Shown: positions 23,973 through 33,146, counted from the stretch's first letter. The stretch is DNA of 59,555 bases from Selenomonas sp. (GCA_017635515.1 JAGBLH010000293.1:1-59555); one strand, 5' to 3'. Made by a program: numbers and translations. Notes: generated by a model from the letters alone, not told the origin.

Positions 23973-25217
23973 TTGAAGAATCGCGTAGTTATTACCGGCC
24001 TTGGTGCCGTTACCCCTATCGGCATCGGCAAGGATGAGTTCTGGAAGGGCCTCCTGGAAGGCAAAAACGGCATTGAGAAGATCACCCGTTTTGATGCCTC
24101 CGAGTACGGTGCCCAGATTGCAGGCGAAGTAAAGGATTTTGACCCCGCCGCTTTCATCGACAAGAAGGAAGCCAAGCGCATGGACCGCTATGCTCAGTTT
24201 GCTGTGGCAGCAGCCAAGCTGGCCATCGAGGATTCCGGGATTGAGCTGGAGAAGGAGAATTGCGACCGTATCGGCACTTACATCGGTGCAGGCATCGGCG
24301 GCATCGAGACTATGCACAACCAGTATGAGAAGCTCTTTGCCAAGGGCCCTTCCCGTATCAGCCCCTTCTTCATCCCCATGATGATTGCCAACCTGGCTGC
24401 AGGTCATGTGGCTATCCAGTTCGGCCTCCACGGCCCCTCTGAGTGCGTGGTGACGGCTTGCGCTACGGGCACCAACTGCATCGGTGACGCCTTCCGCGTC
24501 ATCCAGCGTGGTGATGCCGATGCCATGATTGCAGGCGGCACCGAGGCCTCTATCTCCCCTGCTGCCGTGGCAGGTTTCGCTGCCATGAAGGCCCTTTGCA
24601 TGGATCACAATGATGACCCTGCTCACGCTTCCCGTCCCTTCGACAAGAACCGCAGCGGTTTCGTCATGGGCGAGGGCGCAGGCATCGTGATGCTGGAAAG
24701 CCTGGAGCATGCCAAGGCCCGCGGCGCTCACATCTATGCTGAGGTAGTGGGCTACGGCGCCAACTCTGACGCTTATCACATGACCAGCCCTGCACCTCAC
24801 GGCACCTATCAGGCCAAGTGCATGCAGCTGGCTCTGGATGATGCAGGCATGAAGGCCAGCGAGGTTGACTACGTGAACGCCCACGGCACTTCCACCCACC
24901 TGAACGATGAAGGTGAGAGCGAGGCCATCAAGGCTGTCTGGGGCGAGGCTGCCAAGGATGTGTCCGTTTCCTCCATCAAGTCCATGACCGGCCATCTTCT
25001 GGGAGCTGCCGGCGGCGTAGAGGCTATTGCCACTGCCTTGACGGTGGAGAACGATATGATGCCTCCCACCATGAACTACGAGACTCCGGATGAGGGCCTG
25101 GATCTTGACTATGTGCCCAATAAGGCCAAGGCCAAGACTGTTCGCGCAGCCATGTCCAACTCCTTCGGTTTCGGCGGCCACAATGCCTGCCTGCTGCTGA
25201 AGAAGTACGCAGAGTAA
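23973..25217 (+). CDS. fabF: 3-oxoacyl-ACP synthase II FabF
   Basis: 414 residues starting at TTG with GAGAGGAG ahead. It elongates acyl chains with malonyl-ACP. The active-site Cys is in VVTACATGTNC, and the His residues are in VNAHGTSTHLND and KSMTGHLLGAAGG. The start MKNRVVITGLGAVTPIG is typical. No fabH occurs in this cluster, so initiation must use an enzyme encoded elsewhere. rnc follows closely. Confidence 0.96.
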   Translation: MKNRVVITGLGAVTPIGIGKDEFWKGLLEGKNGIEKITRFDASEYGAQIAGEVKDFDPAAFIDKKEAKRMDRYAQFAVAAAKLAIEDSGIELEKENCDRIGTYIGAGIGGIETMHNQYEKLFAKGPSRISPFFIPMMIANLAAGHVAIQFGLHGPSECVVTACATGTNCIGDAFRVIQRGDADAMIAGGTEASISPAAVAGFAAMKALCMDHNDDPAHASRPFDKNRSGFVMGEGAGIVMLESLEHAKARGAHIYAEVVGYGANSDAYHMTSPAPHGTYQAKCMQLALDDAGMKASEVDYVNAHGTSTHLNDEGESEAIKAVWGEAAKDVSVSSIKSMTGHLLGAAGGVEAIATALTVENDMMPPTMNYETPDEGLDLDYVPNKAKAKTVRAAMSNSFGFGGHNACLLLKKYAE

Positions 25218-25224
25218 GAGGCAC

Positions 25225-25944
25225 ATGATGGCTGAATTCCTTTCTGAGGAGAGGCAAAGAGAGCTGGAGGTTCTGGCAGCGAGACTGGGTGTGAGATTCA
25301 AGAACCTGCAGCTGCTGGACAGAGCTCTTACCCACACCTCCTTTGCCAATGAGGCAAAAAGGAAGACTGACCATAATGAACGTCTCGAATTTCTGGGAGA
25401 CGCAGTGCTGGAGCTTGCCTCCAGCACTTACCTGTATGGTCATTTCAAAAAGTTGCCGGAAGGCGAGCTTACCAAGATCCGGGCCAGCATCGTGCGCTCG
25501 GAGACCTTGGCAAGGCTGGCCAGGGAACTGGGGCTGGGAGAGCATCTGCTCCTTGGCCGCGGCGAGGAAATGGGCGGCGGCCGCCAGCGCCAGACCAATC
25601 TGGAGGATGCTTTCGAGGCCGTCATCGGCGCCATCTACGAAGACCAGGGCTGGGAAGCTGCCCAGGCTTATGTAGTGCGCCAGCTGGCCCATGAGTTCCA
25701 GGAGGCCAGCCGGGTCGGAGAAATCCTGACGGATTACAAGACCACCTTTCAGGAATTGGTGCACAAGGACCCGGACAAGGTCATTGCCTATGAAGAGGTC
25801 GGGGAGTCTGGCCCTGCCCACGAGAGGACTTTCATCAGCAGGGTACTGGTGGATGGCATTCCTTACGGCGAAGGCTCAGGCAGGAGCAAGAAGGCGGCAG
25901 AGCAGCAGGCCGCCAAGGCTGCCTTGGCCAAATGGAAGGGTTGA
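25225..25944 (+). CDS. rnc: Ribonuclease III
   Basis: 239 residues. It cleaves double-stranded RNA in rRNA processing. NERLEFLGDAVLELA is the catalytic signature and EDAFEAVIGAIYEDQG supplies the second acidic pair; residues 165-239 are a dsRNA-binding domain ending with SKKAAEQQAAKAAL. ATGs at 25225 and 25228 both fit. It is the last gene of the fatty-acid operon and ends at a strong terminator. Confidence 0.96.
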   Translation: MMAEFLSEERQRELEVLAARLGVRFKNLQLLDRALTHTSFANEAKRKTDHNERLEFLGDAVLELASSTYLYGHFKKLPEGELTKIRASIVRSETLARLARELGLGEHLLLGRGEEMGGGRQRQTNLEDAFEAVIGAIYEDQGWEAAQAYVVRQLAHEFQEASRVGEILTDYKTTFQELVHKDPDKVIAYEEVGESGPAHERTFISRVLVDGIPYGEGSGRSKKAAEQQAAKAALAKWKG

Positions 25945-25956
25945 AATCAAATAAGT

Positions 25957-26006
25957 AAGAGACGGTGGAAAGATGTGGTCAACAAACTTTCCTTCGTCTC
26001 TTTTTT
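25957..26006 (+). terminator. Intrinsic terminator of the fatty-acid operon
   Basis: GAGACG-GTGGAAAG pairs with CTTTCC-TTCGTCTC (small mismatch), followed by six T residues. Confidence 0.88.
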
Positions 26007-26068
26007 GTTGCTGCTTATTGTGGTACAATGTGTCTAGATTTTTGTCTATTGGAGAGGAAGGGGAACAA

Positions 26069-27037
26069 ATGGCATTTTATCCGCTTAAGCTGCACGCTCC
26101 TTTGAAGGACTATCTCTGGGGGGGCACCCGCCTGAGGGAGGAGTACGGCAAGGAAACAGATATGGATAAGGTGGCAGAGAGCTGGGAGCTTTCCTGCCAC
26201 AAGGATGGAGAAAGCATCATTGCCGAGGGGGAGGACAAGGGCCTGACGCTGAGGGAATATATCGAGCGTGAAGGAAAGCAAGTCTTGGGCTCCCGGTGCG
26301 AGAAGCTGACGGAGTTCCCTCTGCTGATCAAGTTCATCGATGCCAGGGACAGCCTCTCCGTGCAGGTACACCCTGACAATGAATACGCCGAGCGGGTAGA
26401 AGGCGAGCAGGGCAAGACGGAGATGTGGTACATCATGGATGCCGAACCCGGAGCCAAGCTCATCTATGGCTTCGAGAAGGAGATTTCCAAGGACGAATTC
26501 AGGAGTCGCATCGAGGAGGGCAACCTGCTGGAGGTTTGCAGCCAGGTGCCGGTGAAGAAGGGCGATGTGTTTTTCATAGAGGCGGGAACCCTGCACGCCA
26601 TCGGGGCAGGCATACTCATCTGCGAGGTGCAGCAGAGTTCCAATTCCACCTACCGGGTCTATGACTACGGCAGGGTGGGGGCTGATGGCAAGTCCCGCCC
26701 CTTGCACATCGGCAAGGCACTGGCAGTGACGAAGCGCAAGAGGCTCCCTCTCGATACCAAGCCCCTGGCGAAGTTTGACCTGTTCAAGGGCTGCAGGGCT
26801 TCGCTTTTGGCCAAGTGCGATTATTTCACTACCTATCATCTGGAGATGGATGGCGAGACGGAGTTCAGGGCGCCAAAGGAATCCTTCCAGTCTTTGACGG
26901 TGCTGTCCGGCAAGCTGAAGCTGATTTGCGGTGACAGGGAAATGGAGCTTGCCAATGGAGAAACTGCCTTCTTGCCGGTGGGCATGGGGGATTATACCTT
27001 GGCAGGCGCGGCTGAGTGCCTTTTGGTGGAGCGGTGA
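26069..27037 (+). CDS. manA: Mannose-6-phosphate isomerase, class I
   Basis: 322 residues from ATG 26069 with GAGGAAGGGG upstream. It interconverts mannose-6-phosphate and fructose-6-phosphate with zinc. SVQVHPDNEYA supplies Gln/His metal ligands and FIEAGTLHAIGAG the third His; YDYGR is also conserved. The protein is short, as in the Firmicutes form. It stands alone with terminators or repeats on both sides. Confidence 0.94.
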   Translation: MAFYPLKLHAPLKDYLWGGTRLREEYGKETDMDKVAESWELSCHKDGESIIAEGEDKGLTLREYIEREGKQVLGSRCEKLTEFPLLIKFIDARDSLSVQVHPDNEYAERVEGEQGKTEMWYIMDAEPGAKLIYGFEKEISKDEFRSRIEEGNLLEVCSQVPVKKGDVFFIEAGTLHAIGAGILICEVQQSSNSTYRVYDYGRVGADGKSRPLHIGKALAVTKRKRLPLDTKPLAKFDLFKGCRASLLAKCDYFTTYHLEMDGETEFRAPKESFQSLTVLSGKLKLICGDREMELANGETAFLPVGMGDYTLAGAAECLLVER

Positions 27038-27038
27038 T

Positions 27039-27143
27039 GTACTTTTCTTTGGTGCAAAGAAAAGTACCAAAAGAAAACCTCTGGGCCTGAATTCATCCTG
27101 AATTCAAAGGCCCCGTGGCCCCCATCCCTGGGGGCCAGTTGGA
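27039..27143. repeat. R2 three-hairpin repeat, copy b
   Basis: GTACTTTTCTTTG-GTG-CAAAGAAAAGTAC (arms 13 bp, 27039-27067), then CAAAAGAAAAC, then a GGGCC-TGAATTCATCCTGAATTCA unit closed by GGCCC, then GGCCCCCA-TCCC-TGGGGGCC (27118-27136). It begins two bases after the manA stop. Stems differ from copies a and c by paired changes while the ATCC loop stays. Confidence 0.75.
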
Positions 27144-27177
27144 GTAGTCCGGGTGAACTTTTATAGGGGGAGTTTTT

Positions 27178-27981
27178 GTGCGGAAAATGTATGTTCTTGG
27201 CACCGGGTTTGCCATGGCTACCAAGTGTTTCAACACCTGTTTTTATTTAGAAACGGAGCAGGGACTGTTCCTGACTGATGCGGGAGGGGGCAATGGCATC
27301 CTGCGGCAGCTGGAGGAAACGCCTTTCAAGTTCGGTGACTGCCACCATATGTTTGTGACCCACGGCCATACTGACCATGTGCTGGGGGTCATCTGGGTCA
27401 TGCGCAAGGTGGCTGACCTGATGAACAAGGGCAAGTACGAGGGGCAGTTTCACATTTATTGCCATGATGTGGTGAAGGACATGCTCATCACCGTGACGAA
27501 GATGACCTTGAAGAAGAAGGATTTTGCCAGGGTGGGGACGGATATCCTGGTGCATGAGGTGCAGGACGGGGAAAGCGTGGAGCTGCCCTTTGCCAATCTC
27601 ACCGCCTTTGATATCTGCTCTACCAAGGCCAAGCAGTTTGGCTACCGGCTGGTTTTCCCCGATGGCATGAAGTTCGTCTGCCTGGGGGATGAGCCTTATA
27701 ATGAGCATGACCGGGAGTATGCGGCAGGGGCTGACTGGCTGCTGGCGGAGGCTTTCTGCCGCTATGAAGACAGAGAGGTCTTCAAGCCCTATGAAAAGAA
27801 CCACAGCACCGTGAAGGAGGCCAGCGAACTGGCTGAGGCATTGAAAGTCAGAAATCTGGTGCTCTATCATACGGAGGATAAACATATAGCCACACGCAAG
27901 CAGGATTACAGCGCAGAGGCAGCGAAGTATTACGGCGGTAAGATTTTCGTGCCGGATGACCTTGATGTGATCGAGCTCTGA
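27178..27981 (+). CDS. Metallo-beta-lactamase-fold hydrolase (RNase Z-like)
   Basis: 267 residues from GTG 27178 behind AGGGGGAG. FVTHGHTDHVLGVIWV is the metal-binding HxHxDH motif; LGDEP and YHTEDKH give further ligands. The layout resembles ribonuclease Z and related phosphodiesterases rather than beta-lactamases, but the tRNA-binding exosite is not evident. Single gene between repeat R2b and a terminator shared with the marR gene. Substrate unknown. Confidence 0.88.
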   Translation: MRKMYVLGTGFAMATKCFNTCFYLETEQGLFLTDAGGGNGILRQLEETPFKFGDCHHMFVTHGHTDHVLGVIWVMRKVADLMNKGKYEGQFHIYCHDVVKDMLITVTKMTLKKKDFARVGTDILVHEVQDGESVELPFANLTAFDICSTKAKQFGYRLVFPDGMKFVCLGDEPYNEHDREYAAGADWLLAEAFCRYEDREVFKPYEKNHSTVKEASELAEALKVRNLVLYHTEDKHIATRKQDYSAEAAKYYGGKIFVPDDLDVIEL

Positions 27982-28000
27982 GACTGCTTGGAGGATGAAA

Positions 28001-28047
28001 AAAGAACCGGAGTACCAGGTTTCCAAGGTAGTCCGGTTCTTTTTTTA
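28001..28047. terminator. Bidirectional terminator between convergent genes
   Basis: AAAGAACCGGA and TCCGGTTCTTT are perfect inverse arms with an A-run before and a T-run after, so it can serve the hydrolase gene and the marR gene. Confidence 0.88.
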
Positions 28048-28482
28048 GGAAAACATGCGGTCGATGGAGTTTTTCAGGCAGTTGATAGCTTCTGAGAGCT
28101 GCTGCTGTTCTTCTCCTGAGAGCTTTTGCAGTCTGTCTTCAAATTTTTTCCGCACGTATTCGTTCTGCTGACTGATGATTTCCCTGCCTTTTTCCGTCAG
28201 CTCCAGCAGGCAGCGCCTGCGGTCGCGGCAGTCGGTATTCTTGCTGATATAGCCTTGCTCAAGGAGCCGCTCGGCCACGGTGCTCATCTGCTGCTTGGAA
28301 ATCTTCAGCATCTCGCTGGCGCTGCTGTTGGTGATGGCTCCTTCCGTATTTATGAACATGAGCAGCACATATTGGTTGAGGGGCAGGGGCAGCTGTTTGT
28401 TGCGGAATACATTCACATGGATGAGCATGAGGGTTTCCAAAAAGTCTTTGGAAAGGGCATGCCCGGGATTTTTTAAGGTCAT
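28045..28482 (-). CDS. MarR family transcriptional regulator
   Basis: 145 residues. The winged-helix region has SASEMLKISKQQMSTVAERLLEQGYISK (about 55-82) and the wing DCRDRRRCLLELTEKGREI, the standard MarR layout with flanking dimerisation helices. It is divergent from the RND pump operon, so it is the likely repressor of the pump, released by a small lipophilic ligand. Two candidate operators lie in the shared intergenic region. Confidence 0.92.
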   Translation of the reverse strand: MTLKNPGHALSKDFLETLMLIHVNVFRNKQLPLPLNQYVLLMFINTEGAITNSSASEMLKISKQQMSTVAERLLEQGYISKNTDCRDRRRCLLELTEKGREIISQQNEYVRKKFEDRLQKLSGEEQQQLSEAINCLKNSIDRMFS

Positions 28483-28496
28483 TTCCGTCCCTCCTT

Positions 28497-28587
28497 GTCA
28501 AGAAGGTGATTTTTGTCATGTGCTTCTTGACTTTTCCTTAGCAGTATAATACTATATAATCCATTGATAGTAAACACTTATTTACTA
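28497..28587. promoter_or_regulatory. marR/RND intergenic control region with two inverted repeats
   Basis: GTCAAGAAG (28497-28505) and CTTCTTGAC (28523-28531) form one inverted repeat; the second arm runs into the candidate -35 TTGACT (28527-28532). TACTAT 17 bp on would be the -10. A second palindrome, TAGTAAA-N6-TTTACTA (28568-28587), lies in the leader. Either could be the MarR operator; the second has the size usual for this family. Confidence 0.6.
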
Positions 28588-28641
28588 ATCTTCAAGGATG
28601 AAAGTAAGTGGGGTATCATCTATAAAAGGAGGTTTTTTGCT

Positions 28642-29841
28642 TTGTTTTTGACGAAAAACAACAAAGTCCTGGCCGTGATGCTGTCTTTGGCGCTGGCACT
28701 GGCCCTCACCGGCTGCGGTCAGGAAAAGCAGGCTGCCCAGAGGGGCGGCGCCCAGGTGAAGGCCATGAATGTCATCCAGCAGGACACGCCTCTCACCAGT
28801 GAGTACGCAGGCTCCTTGGTGGGTAAGGACGAAGTGAAGGTTCAGGCCAGGGTTTCCGGCAAAGTGGTGGAAAAGTATGTCCAGGGTGGCCAGTATGTGA
28901 CGGAGGGACAGCCTCTCTACCGCCTCGATTCCCGCCAGTACGAGTCGGCTGTGCTGAATGCACATGCTACTCTGGCTCAGTCTGAGGCTAACCTGAACAA
29001 CGCCGTCACTGACCTCTATCGTTATCAGGAACTCCTGAAGTCTGATGCTATTGCGGAGCAGACGGTGGCGAACCAGCAGGCCCAGGTGAATGCCTATGAG
29101 GCAGCGGCTGCTGCCAATGCCGCCCTGCTGAAGAAGGCGCAGGAAGATCTGGATGATACGGTGGTATATGCTCCCATGACGGGGCAGCTTTCCGTGGATG
29201 ATGTGGCTGTCGGCACCTATGTGAATGCAGGAAGCACTAACCTGGTCACTATCGGTTCCCCTGATCCCATTTACGCTCAGTTTGCCATTTCTGAGACTGA
29301 GTACCTGAAGTTCATGAATATCAAAGCCATGCAGCAGGGCGACCCCAACAGCAATGTGCAGGTGTCCCTGACCTTGTCAGACGGTACGGAATACCCCTTG
29401 ACGGGCGTGATTTCCGAGGCAGACCGCGCTTTGTCCGACAACACGGGCACCCTGACCCTGAAGGCTCTTTTCGATAACCCCAACGGCATCCTGCTGCCCG
29501 GCATGTATGCCAGGGTGAAGCTCACCGGCGAGACTGTGCCCAATGCTGTCCTTGTGCCCCAGCGGGCTGTGCAGCAGCTCCTGGGCAAGTCCTTTGTCAT
29601 GGTGGTGAACGGGGATGGCAAGTCTGAGGCTCGCACCGTGACCCTGGGCGACAAGGTGGGCAGCTACTACATCATCAAGGATGGCGTTGATGCCAGCGAT
29701 ATCGTGGTGGTGGAAGGCCTGTCCAATCTGCAGGAGGGCAGGGAGCTTTCCGTCACCATGGTGACTCCGGAGGAAATGGGCTTCTCACTGAATCCCGACA
29801 ATACTCTTTACAATCCTGACGCTTCTACGACTAAGAAATAA
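28642..29841 (+). CDS. RND efflux periplasmic adaptor subunit (AcrA/MexA family)
   Basis: 399 residues from a TTG at 28642 behind AAAGGAGG. A lipoprotein signal ends LALTGC. The barrel-sandwich part (VQARVSGKVVEKYVQGGQYV and VYAPMTGQLSVDDVAVGTYV) flanks an alpha-hairpin at about 95-150 that reaches toward the outer-membrane channel. It links the inner-membrane pump to a TolC-like channel. It precedes the pump gene by 12 bases. The channel gene is not in this operon. Confidence 0.94.
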   Translation: MFLTKNNKVLAVMLSLALALALTGCGQEKQAAQRGGAQVKAMNVIQQDTPLTSEYAGSLVGKDEVKVQARVSGKVVEKYVQGGQYVTEGQPLYRLDSRQYESAVLNAHATLAQSEANLNNAVTDLYRYQELLKSDAIAEQTVANQQAQVNAYEAAAAANAALLKKAQEDLDDTVVYAPMTGQLSVDDVAVGTYVNAGSTNLVTIGSPDPIYAQFAISETEYLKFMNIKAMQQGDPNSNVQVSLTLSDGTEYPLTGVISEADRALSDNTGTLTLKALFDNPNGILLPGMYARVKLTGETVPNAVLVPQRAVQQLLGKSFVMVVNGDGKSEARTVTLGDKVGSYYIIKDGVDASDIVVVEGLSNLQEGRELSVTMVTPEEMGFSLNPDNTLYNPDASTTKK

Positions 29842-29853
29842 GGGGGCGGCGTC

Positions 29854-32800
29854 TTGTCAAAATTCTTTATACACCGTCCAATCTTTGCGATAGTTATTTC
29901 TATAATTATCGTTATTGTGGGCCTTATTTCGGCAGTCCAGCTGCCTATTTCCCAGTATCCGCAGATTTCTCCCCCCACCATCTCCGTGGGTACTTCCTAC
30001 ACTGGTGCTAACGCCAGTGTCGTCAACGATACGGTAGCCCAGATCATCGAGCAGCAGGTCAACGGCACCCAGGGCATGGACTACATGAGTTCCACTTCCA
30101 ACGACGCCGGCCGGTACAGCCTCAGTGTGGTTTTTGATACCGGTTCGGACGGCGACATGGACTCTGTCAAGGTGCAGAACAATGTGGCTATCGCTAATGC
30201 CAGCCTGCCTACAGATGTGCAGTCTGTAGGTGTCACCACCCGCAAGTCGTCCAACGACATGGCCTACATGGTGTCCCTGACTTCTCCTGATGGCAGGTAT
30301 GACCGCGCCTTCATGAAGAACTATGCGGACATTTACCTTATGGACCAGATCAAACGCGTGGCCGGCGTAGGTGATGTGCAGGTCTTTGGCGCCGACTATG
30401 CCATGCGCGTCTGGCTGAATCCTGACCGCCTGGCAGAGTACAATCTGACGGTGAAGGACGTAACCGATGCCATTAAAGAGCAGAATGTCCAGGCACCTGC
30501 CGGTACCGTAGGCGGCATGCCTGTGGATAATGGTCAGGAAAAGCAGTACACGGGCAAGATTCAGGGTCGTCTTACCACCCCTGAGGAATTCAGCAATATC
30601 GTGATAAAGACCCACGGTACTGATGGCTCCTTCGTGCGCCTCAAGGATGTAGCCCGGGTAGAGGAAGGCCAGAAGGACAACAGCATGGTGTCCAAGAGCA
30701 ATGGCGCTCCCGCCGTGGGCTTCGGCATCCAGCTCACCAACGATGCTAACGCCATGCAGACGGTGGCAGGGGTCAAGGAGATAATTGATAGGGCCAAGCC
30801 CGATCTGCCCCCCGGTCTGGAAGTCAATGAAATCATGGACAGCACCGATTACATCAATGCTTCCATCAAGGAGGTGCTGCATACCTTCTTCGAGGCACTG
30901 CTGCTGGTGGTGTTCGTTATCTTCATCTTCCTGCAGAACTGGCGGGCTACGATTATCCCCTTGCTGGCGGTGCCGGTATCTCTGATTGGTACGCTGGCTG
31001 CTTTCATTCTGCTTGGTTTCTCCATCAATACGCTGACCCTCTTTGCCTTGGTGCTGGCCATCGGCCTGGTGGTGGATGATGCCATCGTGGTTATCGAGAA
31101 TGTGGAGAAGCACATGGAAGAGGGCCTGGAACCTGTTGATGCTACCGAACGGGCCATGGATGAAGTGCAGGGGCCGGTTGTGGCTATAGCCTTCGTGCTG
31201 TCGGCAGTGTTCGTGCCGGTGGCTTTCTTAGGCGGCATGACCGGCGTGCTCTATCGTCAGTTCGCCCTGACCATTGCCGTTTCCATGGCATTGTCGGCTT
31301 TTGTGGCTTTGACCCTTACTCCTGCACTCTGCGCCATGATCCTGAAGCGTCACACGGAGGGTGAAGGAGGGGATGGCCTGCTCGACCGTTTCTTTGCATC
31401 TTTCAACAATTGGTTTGAGCGCACCAAGAATGGCTACGTGGGCATTGTGGCCCAGTTCATCAGAAGGTCAAAACTGGCGATTTTGTTCCTGCTCATCGTG
31501 TCCGGCCTCATGGCCCTGCTCTACATGAAGCTGCCTTCCACCTTCGTGCCTTCGGAGGACCAGGGCTATGCTTTCGCCATGGTCAACCTGCCTGAGGGCA
31601 CTTCCCTCAACCAGACCCAGAAGACCATGGACAAGCTTCAGGGAGCAGCCCTCCAGAGCATCAAGGGCATAGATATGTCCATGGCAGTTACAGGCTTTGA
31701 TATGCTGGCCTTCACCTCGAAGCCCAGCGCAGGCCTGCTCATCATCGGCATGAAGGATTGGAGCCAGCGTCCTGACTTTGACCAGTCTGTAGACGCTGCT
31801 GTAGGCACCCTCTTTGGCCTGGGGGCAAAGCTTGCCCCCGAGGCCACCGTCATCGCTGCCAACCCGCCGGCTCTGCCTGGCCTGGGCAACGTAGGCGGCT
31901 GGAACCTGCAGCTCATGGATATGTCAGGCCATACGGATGAGGAGCTTTATGAGATCACCAACCGCATTGTGGCCAAGGGCAATCAGAACCCTGCCCTGCA
32001 GGGTGTGCGCACCACCTACTCCATCACTTCTCCGACCATCGAGTACGATGTGGACAGGGAGAAGATCAAGAAGATGGATGTGAAGCTGTCTGATGTGTTC
32101 ACAGCCATGCAGGTGAACTTCGGCGGCGCCCAAGTGAATGACTTCAATCGCTTCGGACGCAGTTATAAGGTTGTGCTCCAGTCTGACACCGCCTTCCGCA
32201 GTGAGACAGATGCCATGAAGTTCATGTTCGTACGCAGCTCTTCCGGCACCATGATTCCCTTGAACACCATCCTGACCCCCAGGAACAGCACCGGTCCCAC
32301 GGTTATTTCCCGCTTCAACGGCACCAAGGCCGTCAGCATCCAGGGCAATGCTGGTGATGGCTACAGTTCCGGCCAGGCTATGGATGCCATTGAGCAGATC
32401 GTCCGGGAGGAAGCAGGTACTGGCTTTGAGATTGAGTGGTCCGGCCAGAGCCGCGAGGAAAAGAAGGCAGCAAGCTCCACCTTCCAGGTGCTGGCCCTGG
32501 CTCTCGTCTTCGTCTTCCTGTGCCTGGCAGCTCTCTATGAGAGCTGGAGCGTGCCCTTCGCAGTGCTCTTTACGGTGCCTACGGGCATCTTCGGTGCACT
32601 GTTCTCCGAGTGGGCCCTGTCCAATCTGGGCATGATGCTCACCGGCCACTTGAATGCCGGTTTGCAAAACTCTGTCTACATGCAGATTGGTATCATCATG
32701 ATCATCGGCCTGGCGGCCAAGAACGCCATCCTGATCGTGGAGTTCGCCAAGGTGCGTGTGGATCGTGGCATGGAGCCTGTGAAGGCTGCCATTGAGGCTG

Positions 32801-33054
32801 CAGGTCTGCGCCTGCGTCCTATCCTCATGACCTCCTTCGCCTTCATCATCGGCTGTCTGCCCCTGGCTATGGCCAGCGGTGCAGGCGCCGCCGCCCGCAA
32901 CGGCATGGGTGTGGCGGTGGTAGGGGGCATGCTCTTTGCTACCGTCATGGGTATCTTCCTCATTCCTGTGTTCTTCGTCATCACGGAGTGGATTGCCAAG
33001 AAGCTTGGCTATATGAAGCAGGAGAAGAGGAAGTCTTCGATCGACTATATGTAA
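29854..33054 (+). CDS. RND family multidrug efflux permease (AcrB/MexB, HAE1)
   Basis: 1066 residues from TTG. Twelve membrane helices and two large periplasmic loops. The proton-relay Asp pair is in GLVVDDAIVVIENVEKHMEEG and the essential Lys in GLAAKNAILIVEFAK. FIHRPIFAIVISIIIVIVG is the conserved N-terminus. The family exports drugs, dyes and detergents from the periplasm using the proton gradient. Length and motifs are intact. Likely repressed by the divergent MarR protein. Confidence 0.96.
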   Translation: MSKFFIHRPIFAIVISIIIVIVGLISAVQLPISQYPQISPPTISVGTSYTGANASVVNDTVAQIIEQQVNGTQGMDYMSSTSNDAGRYSLSVVFDTGSDGDMDSVKVQNNVAIANASLPTDVQSVGVTTRKSSNDMAYMVSLTSPDGRYDRAFMKNYADIYLMDQIKRVAGVGDVQVFGADYAMRVWLNPDRLAEYNLTVKDVTDAIKEQNVQAPAGTVGGMPVDNGQEKQYTGKIQGRLTTPEEFSNIVIKTHGTDGSFVRLKDVARVEEGQKDNSMVSKSNGAPAVGFGIQLTNDANAMQTVAGVKEIIDRAKPDLPPGLEVNEIMDSTDYINASIKEVLHTFFEALLLVVFVIFIFLQNWRATIIPLLAVPVSLIGTLAAFILLGFSINTLTLFALVLAIGLVVDDAIVVIENVEKHMEEGLEPVDATERAMDEVQGPVVAIAFVLSAVFVPVAFLGGMTGVLYRQFALTIAVSMALSAFVALTLTPALCAMILKRHTEGEGGDGLLDRFFASFNNWFERTKNGYVGIVAQFIRRSKLAILFLLIVSGLMALLYMKLPSTFVPSEDQGYAFAMVNLPEGTSLNQTQKTMDKLQGAALQSIKGIDMSMAVTGFDMLAFTSKPSAGLLIIGMKDWSQRPDFDQSVDAAVGTLFGLGAKLAPEATVIAANPPALPGLGNVGGWNLQLMDMSGHTDEELYEITNRIVAKGNQNPALQGVRTTYSITSPTIEYDVDREKIKKMDVKLSDVFTAMQVNFGGAQVNDFNRFGRSYKVVLQSDTAFRSETDAMKFMFVRSSSGTMIPLNTILTPRNSTGPTVISRFNGTKAVSIQGNAGDGYSSGQAMDAIEQIVREEAGTGFEIEWSGQSREEKKAASSTFQVLALALVFVFLCLAALYESWSVPFAVLFTVPTGIFGALFSEWALSNLGMMLTGHLNAGLQNSVYMQIGIIMIIGLAAKNAILIVEFAKVRVDRGMEPVKAAIEAAGLRLRPILMTSFAFIIGCLPLAMASGAGAAARNGMGVAVVGGMLFATVMGIFLIPVFFVITEWIAKKLGYMKQEKRKSSIDYM

Positions 33055-33107
33055 GTGCCATACTTTCTGTCAGGCGCGGTTTCTTGGCAGAAATTCATGG
33101 CAAAGGG

Positions 33108-33146
33108 GCCTCTCTGTGCAGTATTTAGGCATAGGGAGGCTTTTTC
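33108..33146 (+). terminator. Intrinsic terminator after the RND operon
   Basis: GCCTCTCTGTGC pairs with GCATAGGGAGGC (two G-T wobbles) and is followed by TTTTTCT. Confidence 0.8.

Noticed and set aside
23949..25427. 492-codon antisense frame opposite fabF
   Set aside because: Low-quality His/Gly-rich composition; fabF is complete on the other strand.
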